A DNA stretch of 64,000 nucleotides from Aureimonas phyllosphaerae. GTDB taxonomy: Bacteria; Pseudomonadota; Alphaproteobacteria; Rhizobiales; Rhizobiaceae. Each line of letters starts with the position of its first letter. Positions within the stretch are counted from its first letter, which is position 1. Shown one piece after another: positions 1 to 7,982 of the stretch. A program made the position numbers and the translations under genes. The notes beneath the pieces were generated by a model. The model did no database searches. It was given only the letters and a program-made list of their open reading frames with translations, and had not been told where the DNA came from. The stretch lies in the NCBI RefSeq assembly GCF_900113065.1, contig NZ_FOOA01000006.1, positions 62,001 to 126,000 of the forward strand, written 5' to 3'.

Positions 1-1
1 T

Positions 2-1978
2 GGCGGCGGCTACGGGTTCGCCGTGCCGCTGCTGGCTGGCGACCACGTGACCGACGACGCCGGCACGGGCTTCGTGCACACGGCGCCGAGCCACGGCCGC
101 GAGGACTTCGAGGCCTGGACCTCGGCACGCCGCGAGATCGAGGCGCGCGGCATCGACGCATCGATCCCCTTCCCGGTGGACGACGACGGCTTCTACACCA
201 AGGACGCACCGGGCTTCGGGCCGGATGCCGAGGGCGGAGCCGGCCGCGTCATCGACGACAAGGGCAAGAAGGGCGACGCCAACAAGCGGGTAATCGACGC
301 GCTGGTGGCGGCCGGCCGGCTGCTCGCGCGCGGACGCCTCAAGCATTCCTATCCGCATTCCTGGCGCTCCAAGAAGCCGGTGATCTTCCGCAACACGCCG
401 CAATGGTTCGTCCACATGGACAAGGACCTCGCCGGCTACGGGCTCGACGGAGCCAAGCCGTCGGGCGGGGACACGCTGCGCGGACGCGCCCTCAGCGCCA
501 TCGACGACACGCGCTTCGTGCCCGCCAGCGGGCAGAACCGTCTGCGCGGCATGATCGCCGACCGGCCGGACTGGGTCCTGTCGCGCCAGCGCGCCTGGGG
601 CGTGCCGATCTGCGTCTTCGTCGACGAGGACGGGGAGGTCCTGAAGGACGAGGCGGTCAACGCACGCATCCGTGACGCCTTCGAGAAGGAGGGCGCCGAC
701 GCCTGGTTCGCCGAGGGCGCCAAAGAGCGCTTCCTCGGCAACGAGCACGACGCTGCCCGTTGGTCGATGGTCCGAGACATCCTCGACGTCTGGTTCGATT
801 CCGGCTCGACCCACGCCTTCTGCCTGGAAAAGCGCGCCGACCTGAAGTGGCCGGCCGACCTCTATCTCGAAGGCTCCGACCAGCACCGCGGCTGGTTCCA
901 TTCCTCGCTGCTCGAAGCCTGCGGCACGCGCGGCCGCGCGCCCTACGACGCGGTGCTGACGCACGGCTTCGTGATGGACGAGGACGGGCGCAAGATGTCG
1001 AAGTCGCTCGGCAACGTCGTGACGCCGCAGGAGGTCATCTCGCAGTCCGGCGCCGACATCCTGCGCCTCTGGGTGGTCTCGTCCGACTATTCGGAGGACC
1101 TGCGCCTCGGCAAGACGATCCTCCAGACCAATGTCGACGCCTATCGCAAGCTGCGCAACACGGTGCGCTGGATGCTCGGCACGCTGGCGCACGACCGGGG
1201 CGACGACGTGCCGCTTGCCGAGATGCCCGAGCTCGAGCGCCTGATGCTCCACCGCCTCGCCGAGATCGAGGGCGTGGTCCTGAAGAGCTACGACGCCTTC
1301 GACTTCAAGCGCATTGCCCGCACGCTTCTCGACTTCATGGTGGTGGAGCTTTCGGCCTTCTACTTCGACATCCGCAAGGACGCGCTCTACTGCGACGCGC
1401 CGTCCTCGGTGCGCCGCCGGGCGGCGCTCCAGGTCGTGCGCATCCTCTTCGACCGCTTGGTAACGTGGCTGGCGCCGCTCCTGCCGTTCACGATGGAGGA
1501 GGCGTGGCTGAGCCGCTATCCGGAAGCACGCTCGGTGCATCTGGAAGCGTTCCGCGGCTGTGATCCCGTCTGGGTCGACGAGGCGCTGGCGGAGCGCTGG
1601 CGGCAGATCCGGCGCGTGCGCCGCGTCGTCACCGGCGCCCTGGAGGAAGAGCGCCGCGCCAAGCGCATCGGCTCCTCGCTGGAGGCGGCCCCCGTGGTGC
1701 ATGTCGCGGACGCGGACCTGCGCACGCTTCTCGGCGAGATCGATCTCGCCGAGATCGCGATCACCAGCGACATCGCCCTCACCGGCCAGCCTGCGCCGGA
1801 GGGTGCCTTCACGCTGTCCGACACGCCGGGCATCGCGGTGGTGCCGACACGGGCGGAAGGGCAGAAATGCGCGCGCTCATGGAAGGTCTCGCCGCTCGTC
1901 GGCACGGACCCCGAGTATCCCGACGTCACGCCGCGCGACGCCGAGGCGCTGCGCGAACTCAAAGCAACGGCCGCCTGA
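2..1978 (+). CDS. ileS: Isoleucine--tRNA ligase, C-terminal two thirds (5' end outside window)
   Basis: This is a cytoplasmic class I aminoacyl-tRNA synthetase that charges tRNA-Ile. About 658 codons are visible and the reading frame is open to the left edge, so the N-terminus with the HIGH motif lies outside. The visible part begins in the editing (CP1) domain ([15 protein letters not shown]), continues through the catalytic half with GWFHSSL and the KMSKS loop (about 992-1006), and ends in the anticodon-binding helical domain. The extreme C-terminus keeps only KCARS where many IleRS carry a CxxC zinc pair, and no second pair follows, so the C-terminal zinc knuckle looks degenerate. The stop codon sits in the loop of a perfect hairpin. 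The identity is secure. Confidence 0.97.
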   Translation, partial: GGGYGFAVPLLAGDHVTDDAGTGFVHTAPSHGREDFEAWTSARREIEARGIDASIPFPVDDDGFYTKDAPGFGPDAEGGAGRVIDDKGKKGDANKRVIDALVAAGRLLARGRLKHSYPHSWRSKKPVIFRNTPQWFVHMDKDLAGYGLDGAKPSGGDTLRGRALSAIDDTRFVPASGQNRLRGMIADRPDWVLSRQRAWGVPICVFVDEDGEVLKDEAVNARIRDAFEKEGADAWFAEGAKERFLGNEHDAARWSMVRDILDVWFDSGSTHAFCLEKRADLKWPADLYLEGSDQHRGWFHSSLLEACGTRGRAPYDAVLTHGFVMDEDGRKMSKSLGNVVTPQEVISQSGADILRLWVVSSDYSEDLRLGKTILQTNVDAYRKLRNTVRWMLGTLAHDRGDDVPLAEMPELERLMLHRLAEIEGVVLKSYDAFDFKRIARTLLDFMVVELSAFYFDIRKDALYCDAPSSVRRRAALQVVRILFDRLVTWLAPLLPFTMEEAWLSRYPEARSVHLEAFRGCDPVWVDEALAERWRQIRRVRRVVTGALEEERRAKRIGSSLEAAPVVHVADADLRTLLGEIDLAEIAITSDIALTGQPAPEGAFTLSDTPGIAVVPTRAEGQKCARSWKVSPLVGTDPEYPDVTPRDAEALRELKATAA

Positions 1979-1992
1979 GGTGCGGCCGTTGC
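1964..1992 (+). terminator. Hairpin around the ileS stop codon
   Basis: A perfect 11-bp stem (GCAACGGCCGC / GCGGCCGTTGC) with a 7-nt loop spans the end of ileS and its TGA. No T-run follows, so it is at best a weak or factor-assisted terminator, or an mRNA 3'-end stabiliser. Confidence 0.4.
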
Positions 1993-2158
1993 CTCGTGGT
2001 AACGGAATCTTTGCCGTTTCTGGACTCGGACCGTGCTCTCGCCTAGAAGCTCTTCGTAAAATCGCCGGATTGTCCTGAGCAAAGGCGCGGGGGGAGGGGT
2101 CCCCGCGCGACCTCGATGGGGCCCGAGCGGTCACGAGACACAAGGGGAAACGCCCGGC

Positions 2159-2830
2159 ATGACACACACCACCGTTCGCGTCGGCTCGCGCATGCTGGCT
2201 CTCGGCGCTGCCGCGCTGGCGCTCAGCGGCTGCATGGGTCCGACCTACGGCACGGGCACCAGCCAGGGCCAGCAGCTGTTCAACGACCTCGACGGCATGC
2301 TGACGCTGGGCTCCTCCAACCGGACGCGCGTCGACTACTCGCCCCGCCCCGAACTCGTGAAGTCGCAGAAGCGCGACGTGCTGCCACCGCCGCGCGTCGC
2401 GGCAAGCGCGAGCACGGATGCGAACTGGCCGGAATCGCCCGAGCAGCGCCGCGCCCGGCTGCGCGCCGCAGCGCCCGACGGCAGCGACGGCGCCCTTCCG
2501 GTCGCCTTCATGACCGCCGACAAGGAGGGCATGACGCGCGAGGAGGCGACCGTCAGCTCGACCGTCGGCAAGCGCGCCGAGATGGAAGGCAGCTGGATCT
2601 CGTCCAAGCAGATGGCCGGCCAGCGCGTCGCCGCCAACGAGCGCGCCCGCGTCGGACGCCAGGGCGATCCGACCCAGCGCCGCTACCTGTCGGAGCCGCC
2701 GCTGACCTACCGCCAGCCCGCCGCGACGGCGCCCGCCGGCGATCCCGGCGTCGACGAGGATGCCAAGGCTCGCAACGCCAACGGCACGAAGACCCTTGGC
2801 TCGAAGCTGAAGAGCCTCTGGCCCTTCTGA
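2159..2830 (+). CDS. Putative lipoprotein of unknown function
   Basis: This is a predicted lipoprotein of 223 residues. The N-terminus has a short basic region, a hydrophobic stretch (MLALGAAALA) and a lipobox LSGC with the modified cysteine at about residue 25. The next residue is Met, not Asp, so outer-membrane sorting is plausible. The remainder is polar, Pro/Ala/Arg-rich and without a domain I recognise; it ends in KSLWPF. An AAGGGGAAA ribosome site precedes the ATG. The gene follows ileS in the same direction after 180 bp, so co-transcription is possible. The function is unknown, and I would not name it beyond lipoprotein. Confidence 0.75.
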   Translation: MTHTTVRVGSRMLALGAAALALSGCMGPTYGTGTSQGQQLFNDLDGMLTLGSSNRTRVDYSPRPELVKSQKRDVLPPPRVAASASTDANWPESPEQRRARLRAAAPDGSDGALPVAFMTADKEGMTREEATVSSTVGKRAEMEGSWISSKQMAGQRVAANERARVGRQGDPTQRRYLSEPPLTYRQPAATAPAGDPGVDEDAKARNANGTKTLGSKLKSLWPF

Positions 2831-2831
2831 C

Positions 2832-2850
2832 GCGGCGCTAGTCGCGCCGC
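2832..2850. terminator. Small hairpin between two convergent genes
   Basis: GCGGCGC and GCGCCGC form a perfect 7-bp stem with a 5-nt loop between the convergent lipoprotein gene and tadA, overlapping the tadA stop codon. There is no T-run, so the evidence for termination is weak. Confidence 0.3.
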
Positions 2851-3287
2851 GCGCGGAAGAAGTCGCGCAGGAGCGCGGCGGACTCCGTTTCACCGATGCC
2901 GGAATAGACCTCCGGCGCGTGGTGGCAGGTCGGCTGGGCGTAGAAGCGGGGACCGTGTTCCACCGCGCCGCCCTTCGCGTCGCCCGCGCCGAAGTAGAGC
3001 CGCCGGATGCGCGCGAACGAGATCGCCGCCGCACACATGGCGCAGGGCTCCAGCGTCACGTAGAGGTCGGCGCCGATCAGCCGCTCCGAGCCGATCGCCT
3101 CGCAGGCTCGGCGGATCGCCAAGATCTCGGCATGGGCCGTGGGGTCGAAGAGGGCGCGGGTCTCGTTGCCCCCGCGGCCGATGACCTGCCCGTCCAGCAC
3201 CACCACGGCCCCCACCGGCGTCTCGCCGCGGGCCTCGGCGGACCGGGCCTCGACGAGCGCCTCATCCATGGAATTCAAGCGCGACAT
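2838..3287 (-). CDS. tadA: tRNA-specific adenosine deaminase TadA
   Basis: This enzyme deaminates A34 to inosine in the anticodon of tRNA-Arg(ACG) in the cytoplasm. The 149-residue protein has the cytidine-deaminase fold signature: HAE at about residues 52-54, giving the zinc ligand and the proton-shuttling Glu, and PCAMC at about 81-85, giving two zinc-binding Cys. An upstream ATG would add 18 residues with no similarity to the family. MSRLNSMDEAL at 3287 gives the usual length and leaves 68 bp to the divergent rluB-like gene, so I chose it. The end is convergent with the lipoprotein gene at a distance of 7 bp. Confidence 0.95.
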   Translation of the reverse strand: MSRLNSMDEALVEARSAEARGETPVGAVVVLDGQVIGRGGNETRALFDPTAHAEILAIRRACEAIGSERLIGADLYVTLEPCAMCAAAISFARIRRLYFGAGDAKGGAVEHGPRFYAQPTCHHAPEVYSGIGETESAALLRDFFRARRD

Positions 3288-3355
3288 GCAAGGTCTCTCG
3301 TTTGATCGGCGGGAGTTTGCTATGCGTGCCGGAGAACACAAGGCATAGCGAAAAG

Positions 3356-5716
3356 ATGAGCGACGAGAACCAGGGCGGCCGTTCGGGCCGCGGCGGTGCG
3401 GGCCGCGGCCCAGGCGGATCCAAGGGCGGGTCCGTGGGCGGTTCGGGTCCGCGCGGCGGCAAGCCCGGCGGATTCAAGGGCAAGCCGGGCGGCGCGGGCG
3501 GCGATCGGCCGGCCCGTCCCTTCCGGCCGCGCCCCGAGGGCGCCGAAGGCGAGGCGCGCGGCGAGCGCTCCGGCCCGAAGCGGTTCGGCGCCAAGCCGTT
3601 CCGCCCGCGCGAGGGCGAGGGCGGCGGAGGCGAGCGTCCGGCCCGCGCCTTCAAGCCGCGCGGCGAGCGCGCCGAGGGCGGCGATCGGCCGCCGCGCGGT
3701 GACCGCCCGTTCCGCCCGCGCGAGGAGGCCGGTGGAGAGCGCCCCGCCCGGTCCTTCAAGCCGCGTGGTGACCGCGCGGAGGGTGGCGAGCGCCCGTCCC
3801 GCGACCGGAGCGAGGGTGGTGATCGTCCCGCCCGCAACTTCAAGCCGCGCACCGAGGGCGGCGATCGGCCGTTCCGCCCTCGCGAGGAGAGCGGTGGAGA
3901 GCGTCCCGCCCGGTCGTTCAAGCCACGCGGTGACCGCGCGGAGGGTGGCGAGCGTCCGTTCCGCGACCGGAGCGAGGGCGGTGATCGTCCTGCCCGCAGC
4001 TTCAAGCCCCGCACCGAGGGCGGCGAGCGGCCGCCTCGCGGCGACCGTCCGTTCCGCCCGCGCGAGGAGGCCGGGGGCGAGCGTCCGGCCCGTGCCGTCC
4101 GCCCGCGCGAGGAGCGTTCCGAGGGCGGCGAGCGCGCGCCCCGCCGCGACGGCGTCAAGCCCTTCACGCCCCGCTCGCGCGGCATGTTCTCGCATGCCGG
4201 CGCCAAGCGCGAGGGCGAGGGCGGCGAGCGTCCGCGCTCCTACGGCCGCCTCAGCCACGACGGCGCCGAGACCCAGCGCCGTGCGCGCCCGATGGGCGAG
4301 CGGCCCCGCAGCGGGGCGACGGACGGCGAGGACGGCGCACCCGGCACGATGCGCATCGCCAAGCGGCTGGCACGTGCCGGCATCGCCTCGCGCCGCGACG
4401 CGGAAGGGATGATCGCCGACGGGCGCGTGACCTTGAACGGCAAGCGTCTCGACAGCCCGGCGCAGGACGTCACGAATTCGGATCGCATCGAGATCGACGG
4501 CAAGCCCCTGCCGCCGATCGAGCGCACGCGCCTCTGGCTCTTCCACAAGCCGGCCGGCAGCGTCACCACCAACCGCGACCCGGAAGGGCGCCCGACCGTG
4601 TTCGACCGCCTGCCGGCGGACATGCCGCGCGTCCTGACCGTCGGGCGGCTCGACATCAACACCGAGGGGCTCCTCCTTCTCACCAACGACGGCGGCCTTG
4701 CCCGCATCCTGGAGCTTCCCTCCACCGGCTGGCTGCGGCGCTACCGGGTGCGCGCGCATGGCGAGATCACGCAGGAGAAGCTCGACGAGCTGCGCCAGGG
4801 CATCGCGGTCGACGGCGTCTTCTATGGCGCGATCGAGGCGACGCTCGACCGCACGCAAGGATCGAACGTCTGGATGACGATCGGCCTGCGCGAGGGCAAG
4901 AACCGCGAGGTCAAGCGCGTGCTGGGCCATCTCGGCCTCGACGTGAACCGCCTGATCCGCCTGTCCTTTGGACCGTTCCAGCTCGGCGAGCTCGAAGAAG
5001 GCGCGGTGCAGGAGATCAAGGGGCGCATGCTGAAGGATCAGCTCGGGCCGACCCTGATCGAGGAAGCGGGCGCCGACTTCGACGCGCCGATCGTCAACCC
5101 GTTCTCCAACAAGCCGGTGGCCGCCGAGCGCCGCCGGCCAGAGGAGGGCGAGGAGACGCCGAAGCGCGCGGCCGGGGCGAAGAGCGAATGGGTGAGCAAC
5201 TCGCCCGACAGCCCGCGCCCGAACCGGAAGAAGTTCGGCAACGCCAAGCGCGAGGAGGCCCTTGGCCGCCTCGACACGCAGGCGCCGCGCGCGCGCCGCG
5301 ACGACGGCGAGAAGCGGTCGTTCGAGAAGCGCGAGACCAAGCCGTTTGGCGAGCGCAAGCCGCGCGCCTTCGGCGACAAGCCCGCCGGCGGGCGGGACCG
5401 CGACGGCGCGGACGCGGGCGATCGGCCGGCGCGCCGTCCGCCCTCGGCGCCCAAGCGCACCGCCAACGTCTGGATGGCGCCGGGCGCGCGCGCGGTCGGC
5501 GAGAAGACGAAAGCCGCCCGCGAGGAGCGCGCCGCCCGGCGCGCGGCCGAGGACGAGAGCCGCGGCAGCCGTCCGCCAAGAGGCAAGGGACGCTCCGGTG
5601 AAGGGCGCGGCGGCGATCGCCCGCGCACGGGCGGCGACAAGCCGTTCCCCCCGAAGGGCGACGGCCCGCGTTCGGGTCCGCGCTCCGGACCCCGGTCCAG
5701 CCCGCGCAAGGACTGA
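3356..5716 (+). CDS. RluB/RsuA-family pseudouridine synthase with long repetitive N-terminal and basic C-terminal extensions
   Basis: The central third (about residues 332-570 of 786) is a complete RluB-type rRNA pseudouridine synthase. An S4 RNA-binding domain starts at MRIAKRLARAG, and the catalytic motif GRLDINTEGLLLLTNDG carries the nucleophilic Asp at about 433. The likely target is U2605-type positions of 23S rRNA, by family. The first 330 residues are low-complexity Arg/Gly/Glu repeats (GGERPAR, RPFRPREE, SFKPRGDRAEGG), and the last 200 are again Arg/Lys/Pro-rich and probably disordered; both probably bind RNA. Typical RluB is about 250-300 residues, so this one is more than twice as long, although long basic extensions are known in alphaproteobacterial homologues. 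I started at MSDENQ because the upstream in-frame residues look non-coding. Confidence 0.9.
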   Translation: MSDENQGGRSGRGGAGRGPGGSKGGSVGGSGPRGGKPGGFKGKPGGAGGDRPARPFRPRPEGAEGEARGERSGPKRFGAKPFRPREGEGGGGERPARAFKPRGERAEGGDRPPRGDRPFRPREEAGGERPARSFKPRGDRAEGGERPSRDRSEGGDRPARNFKPRTEGGDRPFRPREESGGERPARSFKPRGDRAEGGERPFRDRSEGGDRPARSFKPRTEGGERPPRGDRPFRPREEAGGERPARAVRPREERSEGGERAPRRDGVKPFTPRSRGMFSHAGAKREGEGGERPRSYGRLSHDGAETQRRARPMGERPRSGATDGEDGAPGTMRIAKRLARAGIASRRDAEGMIADGRVTLNGKRLDSPAQDVTNSDRIEIDGKPLPPIERTRLWLFHKPAGSVTTNRDPEGRPTVFDRLPADMPRVLTVGRLDINTEGLLLLTNDGGLARILELPSTGWLRRYRVRAHGEITQEKLDELRQGIAVDGVFYGAIEATLDRTQGSNVWMTIGLREGKNREVKRVLGHLGLDVNRLIRLSFGPFQLGELEEGAVQEIKGRMLKDQLGPTLIEEAGADFDAPIVNPFSNKPVAAERRRPEEGEETPKRAAGAKSEWVSNSPDSPRPNRKKFGNAKREEALGRLDTQAPRARRDDGEKRSFEKRETKPFGERKPRAFGDKPAGGRDRDGADAGDRPARRPPSAPKRTANVWMAPGARAVGEKTKAAREERAARRAAEDESRGSRPPRGKGRSGEGRGGDRPRTGGDKPFPPKGDGPRSGPRSGPRSSPRKD
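3709..4110 (+). repeat. In-frame tandem repeat in the pseudouridine synthase gene
   Basis: Three copies of a unit that begins GTTCCGCCC start at 3709, 3871 and 4051, giving periods of 162 and 180 bp (54 and 60 codons). Each unit encodes RPFRPREE, GGERPAR, FKPRGDRAEGG and related blocks. Copies one and two differ at few positions; the later spacing is lengthened by an extra GGERPPRGD-like block. Frame is kept throughout, as expected for protein-level repeats that expand by recombination or slippage. Confidence 0.85.
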
Positions 5717-5722
5717 CGGCGC

Positions 5723-6286
5723 GTGGCTATGCGCATCGTGGCGGGCGTCCTGAAGGGGCGTCCGCTCGCCACCCCCTCGACCGATGCGATCCGGCCCACC
5801 TCGGAGCGCCATCGCGGGGCGCTGTTCGACATTCTCGCCCATGGGCTCGGGGTGCGCTTCGAGGACGGGCGCGTCCTCGACCTTTTCGCCGGCACCGGGG
5901 CGCTCGGGCTGGAGGCGATGTCGCGCGGCTGCCGCTACGGCGTCTTCGTCGAGGAAAGCGCCGAGGGGCGCGGGCTGATCCGCACCAATATCGAGGCCTT
6001 CGGCCTTGGCGGCCGCACCAAGATCCTGCGGCGCGATGCCACGCGGCTCGGGGATGCCGGCACGATCGATCCGTTCGACCTCGTGCTTGCGGACCCGCCC
6101 TATGGCCGGCGTCTCGGCGAAGCGGCGCTGGCGGGCGCCCTCGCCGGTGGCTGGCTGGCCTCCCAAGCGGTCGTCGTCCTTGAGGAGGCGCTCGACGCGC
6201 CGTTCGAGCCGGTGCCCGGCCTCGATCTCCTCGACGAGCGGGCGATGGGCGAGACGCGCCTTCGCTTCCTGCGGCCCGCGGGCTGA
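5723..6286 (+). CDS. rsmD: 16S rRNA (guanine(966)-N(2))-methyltransferase RsmD
   Basis: This is an SAM-dependent methyltransferase that acts on G966 of 16S rRNA during 30S assembly. The 187-residue protein has the SAM-binding loop LDLFAGTGALGLEA (about 52-65) and the catalytic DPPYG (about 124-128), the family variant of NPPY typical of RsmD. It begins 6 bp after the pseudouridine synthase stop, so the two rRNA-modification genes are very likely one operon. A GTG at 5723 gives MAMRIVAG; an ATG two codons later (5729) is an equally possible start. Confidence 0.94.
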   Translation: MAMRIVAGVLKGRPLATPSTDAIRPTSERHRGALFDILAHGLGVRFEDGRVLDLFAGTGALGLEAMSRGCRYGVFVEESAEGRGLIRTNIEAFGLGGRTKILRRDATRLGDAGTIDPFDLVLADPPYGRRLGEAALAGALAGGWLASQAVVVLEEALDAPFEPVPGLDLLDERAMGETRLRFLRPAG

Positions 6287-6366
6287 CGCCGGGACCAAGG
6301 CACGCCCTTACAAAATCGTAATTGGTGCCTTTTCTCGCGCTCCTCCATATCCCCGGAGGAACCGGG

Positions 6367-6417
6367 CATTCCGAGCCCCCGGAATTCCCGAGCCCCCCGG
6401 ATTTCCCGAGCCCAAGG
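6367..6417 (+). repeat. Three short tandem repeats upstream of the M16 peptidase genes
   Basis: Three consecutive units of about 15-18 bp, each of the form ATTCCCGAGCCCCCGG with small changes, fill the leader just upstream of the first M16 start codon. Their role is unknown; they could affect leader structure or be a slippage product. Confidence 0.6.
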
Positions 6418-6429
6418 ACACCCGCCTCG

Positions 6430-7956
6430 ATGAGCTTCCCGATCCGACGTGCCGGCGTATCCGCGATCGCACTGGCGATCGCGCTGTCGACCCCGGTCTT
6501 CGCGCAAGGCACGCAGCCGGCGCCCGCCCCCGCGCCCGCGACAGCGGCGAGCCCCGCCGGCGAGGCGGCCGCCGCCAAGGCCGAGGCGATGCGCCCGGCG
6601 ATCGAGAGCTTCACGCTCGACAACGGGCTGCAGGTCGTGGTGCTGCCCGACCACCGCGCGCCGATCGCCACCCAGATGATCTGGTACAAGGTCGGCTCCG
6701 CCGACGAGCCGAAAGGCGTGTCGGGCATCGCCCACTTCCTCGAGCACCTGATGTTCAAGGGCACGAAGACCCACAAGCAGGGCGAGTTCTCGGCTGCGGT
6801 TGCCGCGATCGGCGGCGAGGAGAACGCCTTCACCTCCTACGACTACACCGCCTACTACCAGCAGGTGCCGGTCGAGGCCCTGAAGGAGATGATGGGCTTC
6901 GAAGCCGACCGGATGGAGAACCTCGTCCTCACCGACGAGGTGGTGCTGCCCGAGCGCGACGTGATCCTCGAAGAGCGCCGCATGCGGATCGACAACGAGC
7001 CGGGCGCCCAGCTTTCGGAGGCCGTCGACGCCGCGCTCTTCCAGAACCACCCCTACGGCACGCCGGTGATCGGCTGGCGCAACGAGATGGAGAAGCTGTC
7101 GAGGCAGGACGCCATCGCCTTCTACGACCGCTTCTATACGCCGAACAACGCGACCCTCCTGATCGCCGGCGACGTGACGCTCGATCAGGTGAAGGCCTAT
7201 GCCGAGGAGACCTTCGGCAAGGTGCCGCGCCGCGCCGATCCCGGCGTGCGCCAGCGCCCGCAGGAGCCCGAGCCGCTGGCCGCGCGCAGCGTCACCTTGC
7301 GCGACGCGCGCGTCACCCAGCCGAGCGTTCAGACGACCTACCTCGTGCCATCCGACAACAACGCCAAGCCCGGCGAGTCCGAAGCGCTCGATCTCCTCGC
7401 CGACATTCTCGGCGGCGGCACGACGAGCCGCCTCTACCGCGCGCTGGTGGTCGACCAGGGAATCGCGGCCGGCACGGGTTCCTACTACCAGGGCACCGCG
7501 CTCGACGACGGCCAGTTCATGACCTACGGCACGCCGCGAGGGGACGCCACGCTCGATCAGGTCGAGAAGGCGGTGAATGCGGAAGTCGAGAAGATCGCCC
7601 GCGACGGCGTGACGGCGGCCGAGCTCGAGGCTGCCAAGAACCGCGTGCGCAAGGCGCTGATCTACCAGCGCGACAACCAGACCTCGATGGCGCGGCGCTA
7701 TGGCGCAGCGCTCTCCACCGGCGGCACGATCGAGAAGGTCGAGAGCTGGCCGGACCGCATCGAGGCGGTGACGGTCGATCAGGTGAACGCGGCCGCCAAG
7801 GCCTATCTCCAGCCGAAGCGCTCGGTCACCGGCTACCTTCTGCCGGCGGATGCCGAGACCAGCGCCGAGGCGAAGGCCCCTGCCGGATCGCCCGAGGCGG
7901 CCGGCGCGGTGGCCCCCACCGACGGCGCGCCGGTCCCCGGCGACACCCGCTCCTGA
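6430..7956 (+). CDS. Periplasmic zinc peptidase of family M16, active subunit type
   Basis: This is a processing-peptidase-like zinc metalloprotease exported to the periplasm. The N-terminus is a Sec signal peptide (ISAIALAIAL-type core) with a likely cut after VFA. The inverted zinc motif HFLEH lies at about residues 102-106 and the third ligand Glu at about 181-182 in VILEERRMR, as in family M16. Two M16 domains follow in 508 residues. The start MSFPIRR is preferred because the longer open frame upstream encodes only Pro/Ser repeats from the leader. It is followed after 26 bp by a second M16 gene lacking the zinc motif, the usual catalytic/non-catalytic pair that acts as a heterodimer. Natural substrates are unknown. 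Confidence 0.92.
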   Translation: MSFPIRRAGVSAIALAIALSTPVFAQGTQPAPAPAPATAASPAGEAAAAKAEAMRPAIESFTLDNGLQVVVLPDHRAPIATQMIWYKVGSADEPKGVSGIAHFLEHLMFKGTKTHKQGEFSAAVAAIGGEENAFTSYDYTAYYQQVPVEALKEMMGFEADRMENLVLTDEVVLPERDVILEERRMRIDNEPGAQLSEAVDAALFQNHPYGTPVIGWRNEMEKLSRQDAIAFYDRFYTPNNATLLIAGDVTLDQVKAYAEETFGKVPRRADPGVRQRPQEPEPLAARSVTLRDARVTQPSVQTTYLVPSDNNAKPGESEALDLLADILGGGTTSRLYRALVVDQGIAAGTGSYYQGTALDDGQFMTYGTPRGDATLDQVEKAVNAEVEKIARDGVTAAELEAAKNRVRKALIYQRDNQTSMARRYGAALSTGGTIEKVESWPDRIEAVTVDQVNAAAKAYLQPKRSVTGYLLPADAETSAEAKAPAGSPEAAGAVAPTDGAPVPGDTRS

Positions 7957-7982
7957 CCCTTCGCGACGACGGATCCCCAGCC

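Noticed and set aside
3709-4110. Regular repeats that might suggest a CRISPR array
   Set aside because: Units are 162-180 bp, all in one reading frame and coding for RPREE/GGERPAR blocks, without spacer-like unique segments. They are protein repeats.
3320-6298. 992-codon reverse open frame opposite the pseudouridine synthase and rsmD genes
   Set aside because: It mirrors the codon bias and repeats of the forward genes and has no recognisable domain.
6006-7982. Very long forward open frame continuous with the second M16 gene (1102 codons in all)
   Set aside because: The upstream two thirds encode Arg/Pro/Ala-rich sequence in a shifted frame over rsmD and the first M16 gene, both of which have clear family motifs. 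It is a high-GC shadow; only the part from ATG 7983 is real.
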